Numbered from the stretch's first letter, positions 27,460 to 36,930 are shown. The stretch: 64,000 nucleotides of DNA from Filobacillus milosensis (GCF_004402015.1 NZ_SOPW01000001.1:248001-312000), one strand, 5' to 3'. Notes: a model not told the origin generated them from the letters alone. A program made the numbers and translations.

Positions 27460-27777
27460 TTACTGTACAACTTTCTCTAATTTCTTTGCAGTGACATTCC
27501 AATGAGACGCATCAAAAATTACTTCACCATTTTTTATCAAGAATACCTGTGGTGATTCATGTTTAATTCCAAAGTATTCTGCAACGTAATCAGACAAGTC
27601 TCGATTTTCCTGAATATGAATGATATATGATGGAACCTCATGATTTTCATGGAACTTTACAAACTGACGCTTTGCTTTACTACTAATTGGACAAGTTAAG
27701 CTATGTTTTAGTAAAACCAATGATGCATTATTTTTTACAGCTTGTTCAAAAGCTTCTTTTGTAGTAAGTAATTCCAT
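27460..27777 (-). CDS. ytxJ: YtxJ, thioredoxin-fold bacilliredoxin-like protein
   Basis: A 105-residue thioredoxin-like protein with the single-cysteine motif TCPIS (Cys29), as in YtxJ/BrxC-type monothiol bacilliredoxins that reverse protein S-bacillithiolation. ESPQVFLIKNGEV supplies the cis-Pro loop. In B. subtilis ytxJ follows ytxH directly; here a 465-bp gap holding a GC-rich element separates them, so ytxJ may now depend on another promoter. Confidence 0.9.
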   Translation of the reverse strand: MELLTTKEAFEQAVKNNASLVLLKHSLTCPISSKAKRQFVKFHENHEVPSYIIHIQENRDLSDYVAEYFGIKHESPQVFLIKNGEVIFDASHWNVTAKKLEKVVQ

Positions 27778-27809
27778 GACAAAAACTCCTTTTTTAATAA
27801 AACTATGTT

Positions 27810-28170
27810 AAAAGTTGATTGTTGATTCTACGAACCGCTACAGGCGGACGCTTTCCGCGGGCAAGGCCTCAACGAAGGTACTTCACTGAATAATCCTCAT
27901 TGCACCTTTGCACCGAGGAAGCTTTCTACGAAGCATCACTAGTAGACGCAGGTGCACCTACCGTGATTTTCGGCTCGTGCTGTTCCTGCGAAGACCCGAA
28001 CGGTCAAGTGTCGACGTTGGCAACAAATGCTACTTGAATTACGTATTTGCATTAGTTTGCGCCGAGTAACCGCAGGCGCAGGACGTGGCCGCAGTTAGTC
28101 GACCAGGAGTCGCCGCCTTTCGCTTTTCGCCGAAAAATACGAACTTTTTCTATATTATATCAACACTCAA
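27810..28170. repeat. GC-rich intergenic element between ytxH and ytxJ
   Basis: About 350 bp, clearly richer in G+C than the surroundings, with no ORF. The left end (GGCGGACGCTTTCCGCGGGC) and right end (GACCAGGAGTCGCCGCC) are loosely inverted and match in type the CTTTCCGCGG ... CGCAGGAGTC palindromic repeats common between genes in Bacillaceae. Outer flanks TTGATTGTTGATT and AACACTCAACAATTAA are also roughly inverted. The interior carries extra GC-rich sequence not seen in the second copy at 36827-36930. No transposase is present. It could be a decayed non-autonomous element. Confidence 0.7.
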
Positions 28171-28197
28171 CAATTAAAGTGCTAATAAGAAAAGTAA

Positions 28198-28232
28198 AAA
28201 GTTGTTGGCTTGATTACCAACAACTTTTAATA
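28198..28232 (-). terminator. Terminator after ytxH
   Basis: A stem AGTTGTTGG with CCAACAACT and an 8-nt loop, with a T-rich 3' side on the minus strand, 12 bp beyond the ytxH stop. Confidence 0.85.
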
Positions 28233-28243
28233 TAGATATAATT

Positions 28244-28684
28244 TTACTTATTATTTACCGAATGTTCAAATGTTCTATCTGCTTCTAAACGGTCTAGCTC
28301 CTCAGCTGCTTCCTCAATTGCTTCTGCAACTTCTTGAGCTTCTTTATCATTTTTATTAAACTTCTCATCTTTAATTTGATTTACGCGGTCTTGTAACTCA
28401 ACTGTTTTATCTTTTACTCGGTCTGAAATGTCTCGGCTTCTTTCTTGAATTTGTGTAGACCACTCTGTACCCTTGTCGTATGCTACATCTTTCCATTCGG
28501 TAGCACGTTCGCGAACTTGCTGAGCACCTGTGTTAATATCTTCTCTCATTTCACGACCAGATTTTGGTGCAAATAATAGAGCTACGGAAGCACCCATAAT
28601 TCCACCAATTAAACTCCCGATTAAAAAGTCTTTGCTATTAATATTTTCCTGATTTTGTGTTTCCTTTTCATTAGTCATACTCAA
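28244..28684 (-). CDS. ytxH: YtxH-family general stress protein
   Basis: A 146-residue protein starting with a short polar segment and a glycine-rich hydrophobic stretch (about 22-40, GSLIGGIMGASVALLFAPKSGREMR), followed by a long charged helical tail. This is the standard YtxH layout; in B. subtilis the ytxGHJ operon is induced by SigB and SigH. The molecular function is unknown. It follows ytxG by 24 bp in the same operon. Confidence 0.9.
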   Translation of the reverse strand: MSMTNEKETQNQENINSKDFLIGSLIGGIMGASVALLFAPKSGREMREDINTGAQQVRERATEWKDVAYDKGTEWSTQIQERSRDISDRVKDKTVELQDRVNQIKDEKFNKNDKEAQEVAEAIEEAAEELDRLEADRTFEHSVNNK

Positions 28685-28708
28685 ATTCCTCCTCTAAAAT
28701 TATAAGAA

Positions 28709-29113
28709 TTATTTTTCTTTATATCTTTTCCATAAATGAATAGCTGCTTCGCCCCACTTTATGGTTTGTGAGGTTTTTTCAGCATGATCATTTGCCTGGT
28801 CTTTTAACTCATCTGATAACTTCTGTAAAGAATCATTAAACTCCTGCACAGTATAACCAATTCCCTTAACACCATCGAATAATGTGTTAAGTTTATCAGT
28901 TTTAACAGAAATGTCTGCTGCTAAATGATTAGTTTTCTTCAATAACTCCGTCGTTTCATATGTAATGCCCTGCATTTGGTTTTCAATACCTTCTACAGTG
29001 TTGGCTACATGATGGAACGTTTTTCTAACTGATACTAGCGTATAGGAAATATAAATCGCTAAAATTAGAAATGCAATTGCTGCAACTAAAGCGGAGATAT
29101 GTAATAGATTCAT
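28709..29113 (-). CDS. ytxG: DUF948-family protein YtxG
   Basis: A 134-residue protein with an N-terminal membrane helix (about 6-28) and a coiled-coil cytoplasmic part typical of DUF948. First gene of the ytxG-ytxH unit. No enzymatic motif is visible; it is listed as a general stress protein by analogy with B. subtilis. Confidence 0.88.
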   Translation of the reverse strand: MNLLHISALVAAIAFLILAIYISYTLVSVRKTFHHVANTVEGIENQMQGITYETTELLKKTNHLAADISVKTDKLNTLFDGVKGIGYTVQEFNDSLQKLSDELKDQANDHAEKTSQTIKWGEAAIHLWKRYKEK

Positions 29114-29260
29114 TACTTACACAACCTTCCTATATCTGTTTATATTTAATCTATACCCGAATTTCTTTATTGTCAAACAAGTCTGAGTTTATTTTTATAA
29201 TTTCACTTAAAATTTGTGTTAAAATAGTTTTAATAAACTTATTCAAAGGTAGGGGAAATT

Positions 29261-30373
29261 ATGCGAGATCCAAGAATAAACAAACTAGCCGATTTATTAG
29301 TAAATTACTCAGTTCGTCTACAAAAGAACGAGAAGCTTTTAATAGAAAATACAGGATTACAACAAGAGTTAGTATCTGCAATTATTGAAAAAGCATACGA
29401 AGCTGGAGGACATCCTTTTGTAGAATTAAAAGATCCTAAAGTCATGCGATCATTATTAAAGGGTGCCAATGAAGATCAACTTAAGGCTTGGGAAAAATAT
29501 GAAGCTACAGTTATGGAAGATATGGATGCTTACTTAGCGATTCGTTCAGGTGATAATATCAACGAATTATCTGATGTACCAAGTGAAAACAATAAATTAT
29601 ATGGACAAACTGTCGGAAAAGTCCATCGTAATATCCGCGTTCCTAAAACAAAGTGGTGTGTCCTACGTTACCCTAACGACTCAATGGCTCAACTGGCAAG
29701 CATGAGTACAGAAGCCTTTGAGGATTTTTATTTTAATGTTTGTACATTAGATTATGACAAAATGAATAAAGCGATGGATGCATTAGTTAAGAAAATGGAC
29801 GAAACTGATGAGGTTCACATTAAAGGACCAGGAACGGACCTTAAGTTCTCCATTAAAGATATTCCAAAAATTAAATGTGCTGGTCAAATGAATATACCTG
29901 ATGGTGAAGTTTATACAGCACCTGTACGAGATTCTGTTAATGGTACATTATCGTATAATACTCCATCACCTTATCAAGGGTTCGTATATGAAAATGTACA
30001 ATTAACATTCGAAAACGGCAAGATTGTTGATGCTAAAGCTAATGATACTGATCGTATTAATGAAGTGTTAGATAGTGATGAAGGTGCACGATACATTGGT
30101 GAATTTGCTATTGGAATTAACCCATACATTTTACACCCAATGAAAGATATCTTGTTTGACGAAAAGATTGATGGCAGCTTCCACTTCACTCCTGGTCAAG
30201 CATATGATGATGCCTATAATGGTAATGATTCATCAGTTCACTGGGATATGGTTTGTATCCAACGTGAAGATTATGGTGGCGGGGAAATGTACTTTAATGG
30301 TGAATTAGTTCGTAAAAACGGACGCTTCGTCATCCCTGAATTAGAAGGTTTGAACCCAGAAAATCTAAAATAA
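29261..30373 (+). CDS. M29-family aminopeptidase (AmpS-like)
   Basis: A 370-residue metallo-aminopeptidase of the thermophilic M29 group. Recognisable segments are the N-terminal LLVNYSVRLQKNEKLLIE, IKGPGTDLKFSIK, CAGQMNIPDGEVYTAPV (with a metal-ligand Glu), GARYIGEFAIGIN and HWDMV near the end with further ligands. It releases N-terminal residues from peptides in the cytosol. An extended -10 (TGTTAAAAT, 29217-29225) precedes the ATG at 29261. It is slightly shorter than the 410-residue AmpS of B. subtilis. Confidence 0.9.
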   Translation: MRDPRINKLADLLVNYSVRLQKNEKLLIENTGLQQELVSAIIEKAYEAGGHPFVELKDPKVMRSLLKGANEDQLKAWEKYEATVMEDMDAYLAIRSGDNINELSDVPSENNKLYGQTVGKVHRNIRVPKTKWCVLRYPNDSMAQLASMSTEAFEDFYFNVCTLDYDKMNKAMDALVKKMDETDEVHIKGPGTDLKFSIKDIPKIKCAGQMNIPDGEVYTAPVRDSVNGTLSYNTPSPYQGFVYENVQLTFENGKIVDAKANDTDRINEVLDSDEGARYIGEFAIGINPYILHPMKDILFDEKIDGSFHFTPGQAYDDAYNGNDSSVHWDMVCIQREDYGGGEMYFNGELVRKNGRFVIPELEGLNPENLK

Positions 30374-30390
30374 TAGCAAATTAAATGAAC

Positions 30391-30428
30391 AAACCAGTTA
30401 TATTTATACCATAACTGGTTTGTTTTTA
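30391..30428 (+). terminator. Terminator after the M29 aminopeptidase
   Basis: A perfect stem AAACCAGTTAT with ATAACTGGTTT and a loop of 8 nt, followed by TGTTTTTAT. Confidence 0.9.
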
Positions 30429-30478
30429 TTGATGTCACTCGTCACTAGTATCAAATTGTCTAATGTCACCAAAATAAT

Positions 30479-30513
30479 AAACTCACTCACAAAATTAATT
30501 GTGAGTGAGTTTA
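30479..30513 (-). terminator. Terminator after murC
   Basis: A 12-bp perfect stem (AAACTCACTCAC and complement) with a 10-nt loop, directly after the murC stop on the minus strand. Confidence 0.85.
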
Positions 30514-30515
30514 TA

Positions 30516-31811
30516 TTAAGCTAACTGCTTAAATTCTTCTTCATATTTCTGGATATCTCCAGCTCCCATAAATAAGATGACACTATTCTGGTGCTGTTTC
30601 AAAATATCTGTCTCACCTTCTAGTAAGAGCTCAGAACCATCGATTTTTTCCTGTAAATCCTGAATTTTGAAAACTCCTGATTTTTCACGAGCGGAAGCGA
30701 ATATATCACATAAATATATATGGTCAGCACTGGACAAACTTTGTGCAAATTCATCCAAAAATTGCTTCGTACGTGTAAATGTATGTGGTTGAAAGACAGC
30801 AACAATATCTTTATCAGGATACTTTTTCTTAGCAGAATCAATTGTTGCTTCAATTTCTTTAGGGTGGTGTGCATAATCATCTATTAATATCTGGCCATTC
30901 TTCCATTCAGTTTCAGTAAATCGACGTTTAACTCCAGGAAATGTTTTTAAATGGCTAATTTGTTTCGCTGTGAAACTTTCGTATTGCATTAGAGCAATCA
31001 CACTTAGTGCATTCAGTACACTATGGTTGCCGTAAGTAGGTATTGTAAATGTTTCATAATAAGTACTTCTTACATAAACATCGAACGTTGTGCCCTCAGC
31101 AGATTCACCGATGTCTTTCGCCTGAAAGTCGTTACCTTCTGAAAAACCATAATATACGACAGGTACTTTGGCTTGGATTTGCTGCAAGTACTCATCATCT
31201 CCACAAGCAATAATTCCTTTTTTAACTTTTAGGGCCATCGATTGAAATGCGTCAAAAACATCTTCAACACTTCTAAAATAATCTGGATGATCAAAATCGA
31301 TGTTAGTCATAATCGCATAATCTGGCTCATAAGCCAAAAAGTGCCTGCGATATTCACAAGCTTCAAAAATAAAATATTCGCTCTCAGGGTGGCCATTGCC
31401 CGTGCCATCACCAATCAAATAAGAGGTTGGTATATTCTGTTTCAACGTATGAGCTAATAAGCCTGTTGTTGAAGTTTTTCCATGTGCACCAGTAACTGCT
31501 ACACTAGTGTATTTCTTTAACCATTCGCCTAAAAATTCATGGTAGCGATAGAATTCAAGCCCTAATTCTTTTGCTTTTACGATTTCTTCATGTTCATCAT
31601 TAAATGCATTGCCAGCAATGATTGTTAATCCTTCGGTAATATTAGATTCATCAAAAGGAAGAACAGTAATATCTTTATCCCTTAATGCATCTTCAGTAAA
31701 TATATGTTTTTCTATATCTGAACCTTGAACAGTTTCTCCTGAATCATGTAAGATTTGGGCTAATGAACTCATTCCTGTACCTTTGATTCCAATAAAATGG
31801 TAAGTCGGCAT
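30516..31811 (-). CDS. murC: UDP-N-acetylmuramate--L-alanine ligase
   Basis: Adds L-alanine to UDP-MurNAc, the first amino-acid step of peptidoglycan precursor synthesis. The 431-residue product has an N-terminal Rossmann motif ([11 protein letters not shown]), the ATP loop [10 protein letters not shown] near residue 108, and [10 protein letters not shown] and [10 protein letters not shown] of the Mur ligase family. The ATG at 31811 is preferred over the TTG at 31814 because GGGGG lies 8 nt before it. In B. subtilis sftA and ytpR are its neighbours; here a nicotinate phosphoribosyltransferase replaces sftA. Confidence 0.96.
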   Translation of the reverse strand: MPTYHFIGIKGTGMSSLAQILHDSGETVQGSDIEKHIFTEDALRDKDITVLPFDESNITEGLTIIAGNAFNDEHEEIVKAKELGLEFYRYHEFLGEWLKKYTSVAVTGAHGKTSTTGLLAHTLKQNIPTSYLIGDGTGNGHPESEYFIFEACEYRRHFLAYEPDYAIMTNIDFDHPDYFRSVEDVFDAFQSMALKVKKGIIACGDDEYLQQIQAKVPVVYYGFSEGNDFQAKDIGESAEGTTFDVYVRSTYYETFTIPTYGNHSVLNALSVIALMQYESFTAKQISHLKTFPGVKRRFTETEWKNGQILIDDYAHHPKEIEATIDSAKKKYPDKDIVAVFQPHTFTRTKQFLDEFAQSLSSADHIYLCDIFASAREKSGVFKIQDLQEKIDGSELLLEGETDILKQHQNSVILFMGAGDIQKYEEEFKQLA

Positions 31812-31929
31812 CAATCGAACCCCCGCTTATTCATCATGTATATAGTATATGCTAAACTATTTTATTTTGCTTTAATACATTATAGCAAAATTATTCAATA
31901 AATACATTAATACTAATGTATGAAAAAAT

Positions 31930-31958
31930 AAAAGATTGATTGCTAAAGCAATCAACCT
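31930..31958 (-). terminator. Terminator overlapping the stop of the nicotinate phosphoribosyltransferase gene
   Basis: On the minus strand, AAAGGTTGATTGC and GCAATCAATCTTT form a strong stem with a short loop and are followed by TTTTATTTTTTC. The TGA stop codon lies inside the first arm. Confidence 0.88.
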
Positions 31959-33067
31959 TTATTAACTGGAAAATCTACTTTCTCTAAACGAGGATTATAA
32001 TTAAATTTTCGACCTTCTTTAGCTTCTTCTTCCCCGTTTAATATTACATTATCACCTGTAAAACCTATATTAATTTTTAGCAGATTATTACCCACTCCGT
32101 ACATATCAACAGGCACACCAAGTGATTCAAATCGCTTAATTTTTTCTTCATTGAATCCACCACTGGCAACAATCTTAACATGATTAAATCCTTCCTGGTC
32201 CAATGCATCCCTTAATGCAAAAATCAGCTGTGGGTTAACACCTCTTGGGTCAAATGATCCCATGATTTGAGGATTGCGGAAGAAGTAATGATCAACCATG
32301 TTTTTAGATGTATCAATTCTTACACCTTTTAATTCATCACCAAAATGTCTTGCTACTTTAAGTGAATCAGTTATAACATCGTTATTATAGTCAACGAGTG
32401 CTACTAAATCATCTTCTGGAAAAGTATCTTGATAAGCTTCTGTAGCTTTAACGATATCACCTTTAAACATCTGAATTAATGCGTGAGGCATCGTACCCAT
32501 CCCTTGTTTCCCCCACCATTCATTCATTGCGTGAGTCGCTTGTGCTGTTGAACCGCCAATAAACGCCGCATAACCATCACCCGCTTGCTGAGTATAATGG
32601 TCATCTCGATCACCCATAAAAATGACAGGCTTATCCGAACCAGCTGATTTGGCTGCCGTCACAACCTTATATACATTGGTTGCAACTGACGTTCTGCGAG
32701 ATAAAATCCCATCAACAATACCTTCCAAATACCCAAAGTTTTGGTAGGGTCCTTTGACTGTTAAAACTGACTCGTATGGACTTACACGATCTCCATCTTG
32801 CAGGGCATGGATTTCTAAATCTTCGGGCTTATCTGCAAACGTATGAAGTAAAGCAATGGCTTCATCTGTTCCGCATAAAACAGCATCCCGTTTCTGAAAG
32901 AACTGCATGGTAACTTCATTATCTTCAAGATGCTTCTCTACAATCTTCTTAGTTTTAAGGAAATAAACAGCTGAAAACCAACCCTCACCAACACGTTGAT
33001 CAAATTTAAACGTTTCATTCGTTAAGCGCTTGATTTTCCCCTGATGTTTCAAAGTAAACTCTTTCAT
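31952..33067 (-). CDS. Nicotinate phosphoribosyltransferase
   Basis: Makes nicotinate mononucleotide from nicotinate and PRPP in NAD salvage. The 371-residue product has the family's EGIVDGILSRRTSVATN region, ALIQMFKGD, GVRIDTSKN and ASGGFNEEKI, which place it in the shorter type found in Bacilli and archaea rather than the E. coli PncB type. The ATG at 33067 has GAGGGAT about 8 nt upstream; in-frame starts further back (33106) lack one. It sits between murC and ytpR. Confidence 0.9.
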   Translation of the reverse strand: MKEFTLKHQGKIKRLTNETFKFDQRVGEGWFSAVYFLKTKKIVEKHLEDNEVTMQFFQKRDAVLCGTDEAIALLHTFADKPEDLEIHALQDGDRVSPYESVLTVKGPYQNFGYLEGIVDGILSRRTSVATNVYKVVTAAKSAGSDKPVIFMGDRDDHYTQQAGDGYAAFIGGSTAQATHAMNEWWGKQGMGTMPHALIQMFKGDIVKATEAYQDTFPEDDLVALVDYNNDVITDSLKVARHFGDELKGVRIDTSKNMVDHYFFRNPQIMGSFDPRGVNPQLIFALRDALDQEGFNHVKIVASGGFNEEKIKRFESLGVPVDMYGVGNNLLKINIGFTGDNVILNGEEEAKEGRKFNYNPRLEKVDFPVNKG

Positions 33068-33156
33068 CGTATATCCCTCATCCATCATTTTACTAAAGTA
33101 GAACATCTAATTAGATAGTAACGACTTGCCCACTATTTGACAAGTTCCCTTGCTAA

Positions 33157-33756
33157 TTAAAAGTTAAATGGTGAACCTACTTCTGAATCATCTTCTAGCA
33201 CAAGTATTCCTTTTTTCTCACTCGAGTTAGGTAAATTTAATTCTTTCGCTGAACAAATCATACCTTTAGAATCTACTCCGCGTAGTTGAGAGTCCTTAAT
33301 TTCCATTCCACTAGGCATGGTAGCTCCCACTTTAGCAACTACTACTTTTTGGCCTGCATCTACATTTGGAGCACCACATACAATTTGTAGTTCTTCATCC
33401 CCAACATCAACTTGACAAACATTTAACTTAGAAGCATTTTCATGTGGCGTCATCTCTTTAACATAACCTACAACGAATTTTGGTGTTAAATCTAAATCTA
33501 GTGCGTCCTTCACACCGTTTTGATCAAATATATTCTTGACTTGGCTCACCAAGTCTTCATTAACATTTAATGGCCCATTACCTTCTAATGTCAAATAGTT
33601 TGAAACATTGAAGATATTATAACCTAACAGTTCGCCCGATTCATGTGTTAATCGAACCACATCTCCAACCTTTTCACTATTAACTTTCCCTTCTTCTTGC
33701 TTTAAAGTAACAATTAATACATCACCAATACCTTGGGGATTATAAACAAATTGCAT
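33157..33756 (-). CDS. ytpR: YtpR, tRNA-binding (EMAP/PheRS-beta-like) domain protein
   Basis: A 199-residue protein. The N-terminal part is a DUF4479-like region (about 1-85) and the C-terminal half is a tRNA-binding OB fold ([29 protein letters not shown]...) like the N-terminus of PheRS beta. It probably binds structured RNA; the function is not established. It overlaps in layout with ytpQ (6-bp gap), as in B. subtilis. Confidence 0.92.
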   Translation of the reverse strand: MQFVYNPQGIGDVLIVTLKQEEGKVNSEKVGDVVRLTHESGELLGYNIFNVSNYLTLEGNGPLNVNEDLVSQVKNIFDQNGVKDALDLDLTPKFVVGYVKEMTPHENASKLNVCQVDVGDEELQIVCGAPNVDAGQKVVVAKVGATMPSGMEIKDSQLRGVDSKGMICSAKELNLPNSSEKKGILVLEDDSEVGSPFNF

Positions 33757-33762
33757 TATCTC

Positions 33763-34572
33763 CTACTCCTTATCTTTAGGTTTATTTTGAGCTAGAATAA
33801 ATATCGGCTCTAACTTTTTATTTTCATATAGAAATGGTAAGGACGTAATTGGAATCTGCCCTTCTGCGAAGAATTGCATCATCATTTGCGCTAAGATATC
33901 ATAACCTGTTTTATTTTTTACATCAACGAAAATTAACACATCCTGGTGCGGAACACCAACAGCCAATTCACCTTCTACTTTACTTGCCATCTCTTCTAAT
34001 AATGCTTCATTTAAAATACGACTAGCGTCATAGCCGTCCTTTGATGATAAGAAATAAAACACATTTTCGGCTACTTCTTCCTGCTTCATATCAGTAGATA
34101 AGCGTCTAATATTAAACATCGCTACTTCTTTAACACGTTCTTCTTCCCAATTTTCTTGTTTCAGCATCTGTTCATCAATCAATCGATATGATTTTCCTAA
34201 ATCTATTGCAAAATAAACTCTTGTTTCAGCCGTATGATCACTAAAAATTAAACGATGACCACTTTTAGATTCTTTAGGAAAAGATCCTGAACGAATAACA
34301 GGAAAGATATTTGCTTCTTTACCTTCTAATGTTTGTTCTTCATTCATAATCGTTAGAGCTTCACGAATGTGGTTTTCAATCTCATCTAACGCCTCTTCTT
34401 TACGGTTTTCCCATTTAGAAATAATACCGGGCAGTGAGATTGTCACCCCTTCTTTACTATCCTTCCACTCTATGCGAAGTGTATCTTGATCACGATCAAA
34501 GTGCGTCTGCCATTCATCGTGTTTAAATCGTTCTTCTAATTTTCTTTTCATTTGTATACTTGTCATTTTCAT
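33763..34572 (-). CDS. ytpQ: DUF1444 protein YtpQ
   Basis: A 269-residue soluble protein of DUF1444, found near ytpR throughout Bacilli. No catalytic motif is visible. The ATG at 34572 follows AAAGGAGG at 8 nt. Co-transcribed with ytpR. The function is unknown. Confidence 0.9.
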   Translation of the reverse strand: MKMTSIQMKRKLEERFKHDEWQTHFDRDQDTLRIEWKDSKEGVTISLPGIISKWENRKEEALDEIENHIREALTIMNEEQTLEGKEANIFPVIRSGSFPKESKSGHRLIFSDHTAETRVYFAIDLGKSYRLIDEQMLKQENWEEERVKEVAMFNIRRLSTDMKQEEVAENVFYFLSSKDGYDASRILNEALLEEMASKVEGELAVGVPHQDVLIFVDVKNKTGYDILAQMMMQFFAEGQIPITSLPFLYENKKLEPIFILAQNKPKDKE

Positions 34573-34673
34573 ATTTTTCGCCTCCTTTTACCGAAGCCAC
34601 ACTAGCCATTATTTTACCATTTTATCAAAAAAGAAAAAAGCATGACTGTTTGGGAACAGACATGCTTCGTTCA

Positions 34674-35708
34674 TTAAGCATCCAATTTCATATCACCGAA
34701 TTTAATAATACCCTTCTTTCTTAAAATCTCAGATAAGATTAAACTAATCAATGCTGGTGCAAGTATATGTAAAAATAATATAATCATGAATATGTCAGTT
34801 GTAAAACCCATTGTTCTTAGAGTCATGATTGGCCCAACTAATCCACTAGTTCCCATCCCTGCTCCTGCCGCATTGTTTTCTAATTGTAACCAGACCGTTG
34901 CAAAGGGTGCTAGTACTGCTCCTGCAACAGTGGGTGGAATTAAGATTGCGGGATTTTTCATGATATTAGCAACTTGTAACATAGAAGTGCCAATACCTTG
35001 AGAAATTAAGCCGCTTACCTTATTTTCACGAAAACTACTTACAGCAAAACCAATCATCTGAGCAGAGCATCCAACTGTTGCTGCACCCGCAGCTAAGCCT
35101 TCTAAGCCTAGCATTAAAGCAATCGCAACACTAGAGATAGGTGCTGTTAAAGCTAAACCCATTAATACTGCAACAACAATGCCCATAATAAAAGGTCTTA
35201 ACTCGATTGCCCATTCGATAATACTCCCAAAAGCATCTAGAAATTCAGCAATTGGAACACCAATTAGGTTAGCCACAAAAAAGCCAACCATAATCGTGAC
35301 AAAAGGCGTAACTATAATGTCTATTTTCGTTTCCTTACTTACTAATTTCCCTATTTCAATAGCTACTAAAGCTGCAACAAAACTTCCAGCTGGCCCTGCG
35401 CCTACAAAATCTGGATCAGCAGCATATGAACCCGCAAATAATGCACTGAACATAACTAATGGCGGAGCATTTAACCCATAAGCAACTGCTATACCAATTG
35501 CTCCTCCGTACACATAGCCCTGCATCGCATAACTGCCCGCTTCAACTAAGAACTGGGGTGCATAAGGAACTTCTTGTCCAATTGTTTGAATGATAACACC
35601 AATAATTAATGATGCGAATAAACCCAAAGCCATATAACTTAAGGCGGTAATGGCATAGGCTTGAAAACTAACTTCAACACCTTTTCGCTTAAGGAATGCC
35701 TTCAACAC
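34674..35708 (-). CDS. EIIC-like membrane protein (PTS_EIIC_2 type)
   Basis: A 344-residue, very hydrophobic protein with about nine or ten membrane segments and Gly/Ala-rich loops (FAGSYAADPDFVGAGPAGSF; NNAAGAGMGTSGLVGPIMT). It resembles stand-alone PTS EIIC-type proteins. No IIA or IIB domain and no HPr partner is nearby, so it may not work as a PTS sugar transporter. A lipoprotein gene lies 24 bp upstream on the same strand and may be its operon partner. No substrate can be inferred. Confidence 0.75.
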   Translation of the reverse strand: MLKAFLKRKGVEVSFQAYAITALSYMALGLFASLIIGVIIQTIGQEVPYAPQFLVEAGSYAMQGYVYGGAIGIAVAYGLNAPPLVMFSALFAGSYAADPDFVGAGPAGSFVAALVAIEIGKLVSKETKIDIIVTPFVTIMVGFFVANLIGVPIAEFLDAFGSIIEWAIELRPFIMGIVVAVLMGLALTAPISSVAIALMLGLEGLAAGAATVGCSAQMIGFAVSSFRENKVSGLISQGIGTSMLQVANIMKNPAILIPPTVAGAVLAPFATVWLQLENNAAGAGMGTSGLVGPIMTLRTMGFTTDIFMIILFLHILAPALISLILSEILRKKGIIKFGDMKLDA

Positions 35709-35732
35709 TAGTTCCTCCTAAACCTATACTTC

Positions 35733-36248
35733 TTAATTTTCATCAATAGATTTAATCATCATAATCATGTCTTCTACATCTTCTTCTACATCATCAGTTG
35801 TTGTAAGTGTAGACATTTTAATTCCACCAATACCAAGCTGTACTTCAATGTGATCTTCCTCACGGTCTTTCACACTAAAATAAGCAAATTCTTTTTCGTT
35901 TTCAAACGTACTTAAATAATCACTGTTATTTTTATCCTTTTTTAGATCATTATAAAACCATTTACTGTTTGGCTCCTCAAATTCATTTATGAATAAAATA
36001 AATGGTTGTTCATCTTTATAAAAGATTACATTATTTTTTCTCTCTTCGCCTAATTCAAATGTTTCTGGCTTATAAATCTTAAACTGATTTAATTCGAAAT
36101 TTGTTTCTACAGTTTTGTTTGAAAGAAATACTTCTTTTAAACGATTATCGGCTTGATTCATGATTGATGACTCCGATTGTAAACAACCAGATAATAAACC
36201 AAAGACAATAAAGGACACCAACGCTAAAAATACTTTTTTTGTATTCAC
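35733..36248 (-). CDS. Predicted lipoprotein, unknown function
   Basis: A 171-residue protein with a lipoprotein signal peptide and the lipobox LLSGC (Cys22). The mature part is hydrophilic and mixed alpha/beta in composition, with an acidic C-terminus. The start is GTG at 36248 after GGGGAGAGAG. It is upstream of the EIIC-like gene and in the same direction. No family is recognised. Confidence 0.78.
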   Translation of the reverse strand: MNTKKVFLALVSFIVFGLLSGCLQSESSIMNQADNRLKEVFLSNKTVETNFELNQFKIYKPETFELGEERKNNVIFYKDEQPFILFINEFEEPNSKWFYNDLKKDKNNSDYLSTFENEKEFAYFSVKDREEDHIEVQLGIGGIKMSTLTTTDDVEEDVEDMIMMIKSIDEN

Positions 36249-36337
36249 TTTCTCTCTCCCCTACAATTTTTAATATTTGACAAACCACTTTTTTCATTAG
36301 AAGATAATAAAAAATAGTTTTGGAGGTAATTTTTTCT

Positions 36338-36778
36338 ATGAGTCTATCTATCTATTTAGCTGGACAAATTCATGATGATTGGCGTGAACAGTTAAAACAA
36401 AAATCTAAAGAGCAAAATCTGGACATTCAATTCTATGGACCACAAGAAGAACACGCTTTATCAGATGATATCGGCGAAAACATTTTAGATAAACAACCTA
36501 ATCAAGTTTATCGTGATGATACTGGTGCCAGCATCAACAACTTCAGAACTGATATCATGATGAGTAAATCAGATGCAGTGATTGCATTATTTGGTGAATC
36601 TTATAAGCAGTGGAATACTGCTATGGATGCGGGTATTGCAATCGGATTGAATAAGCCTTTAATTTTAATTAGACCTGATTCACTCATTCACCCATTAAAG
36701 GAATTATCTAATAAAGCATCTGTTACTGTTGAAAACATTGATCAAGCACTTGAAGTATTAAAGTATTATTATAAATAA
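36338..36778 (+). CDS. ytoQ: YtoQ-family protein
   Basis: A 146-residue protein of the YtoQ family, related in fold to nucleoside 2-deoxyribosyltransferases (SIYLAGQIHDDWRE, then YRDDTGASINNFRTDIMMSKSDAVIALFG). The ATG at 36338 is preferred over 36320 because GGAGG lies between them and YtoQ proteins begin near this point. It is divergent from the lipoprotein gene and, as in B. subtilis, close to ytoP. The substrate is unknown. Confidence 0.9.
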   Translation: MSLSIYLAGQIHDDWREQLKQKSKEQNLDIQFYGPQEEHALSDDIGENILDKQPNQVYRDDTGASINNFRTDIMMSKSDAVIALFGESYKQWNTAMDAGIAIGLNKPLILIRPDSLIHPLKELSNKASVTVENIDQALEVLKYYYK

Positions 36779-36783
36779 TAGCT

Positions 36784-36817
36784 TAAGAGAGAGGGCAAGG
36801 GCCTTCTCTCTTTTTAA
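36784..36817 (+). terminator. Terminator after ytoQ
   Basis: AAGAGAGAGGG and CCTTCTCTCT form an imperfect stem followed by five T residues. Confidence 0.75.
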
Positions 36818-36826
36818 TTTGTAATG

Positions 36827-36930
36827 GAAAAATGACTCGCTTTCCGCGGACGAACGGTTGAGCCGCTTCGAGCTTTCGCTCTGCAGGGTCTCAACACGTC
36901 CGTTTTTCCGCAGGAGTCTCGCCATTTTTC
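36827..36930. repeat. GC-rich palindromic element between ytoQ and ytoP
   Basis: A 104-bp element bounded by perfect inverted ends GAAAAATG and CATTTTTC. It is of the CGCTTTCCGCGG ... CCGCAGGAGTCTCGCC type, with further internal complementarity around GGTTGAGCC and GGTCTCAAC. It should fold into a long hairpin on either strand. Such elements are frequent between genes in Bacillaceae. A longer relative lies at 27810-28170. Confidence 0.82.

Noticed and set aside
27810-28170. Structured RNA or small RNA gene in the ytxH-ytxJ gap
   Set aside because: GC content is high, but the ends match known intergenic palindromic repeats better; no promoter was seen.
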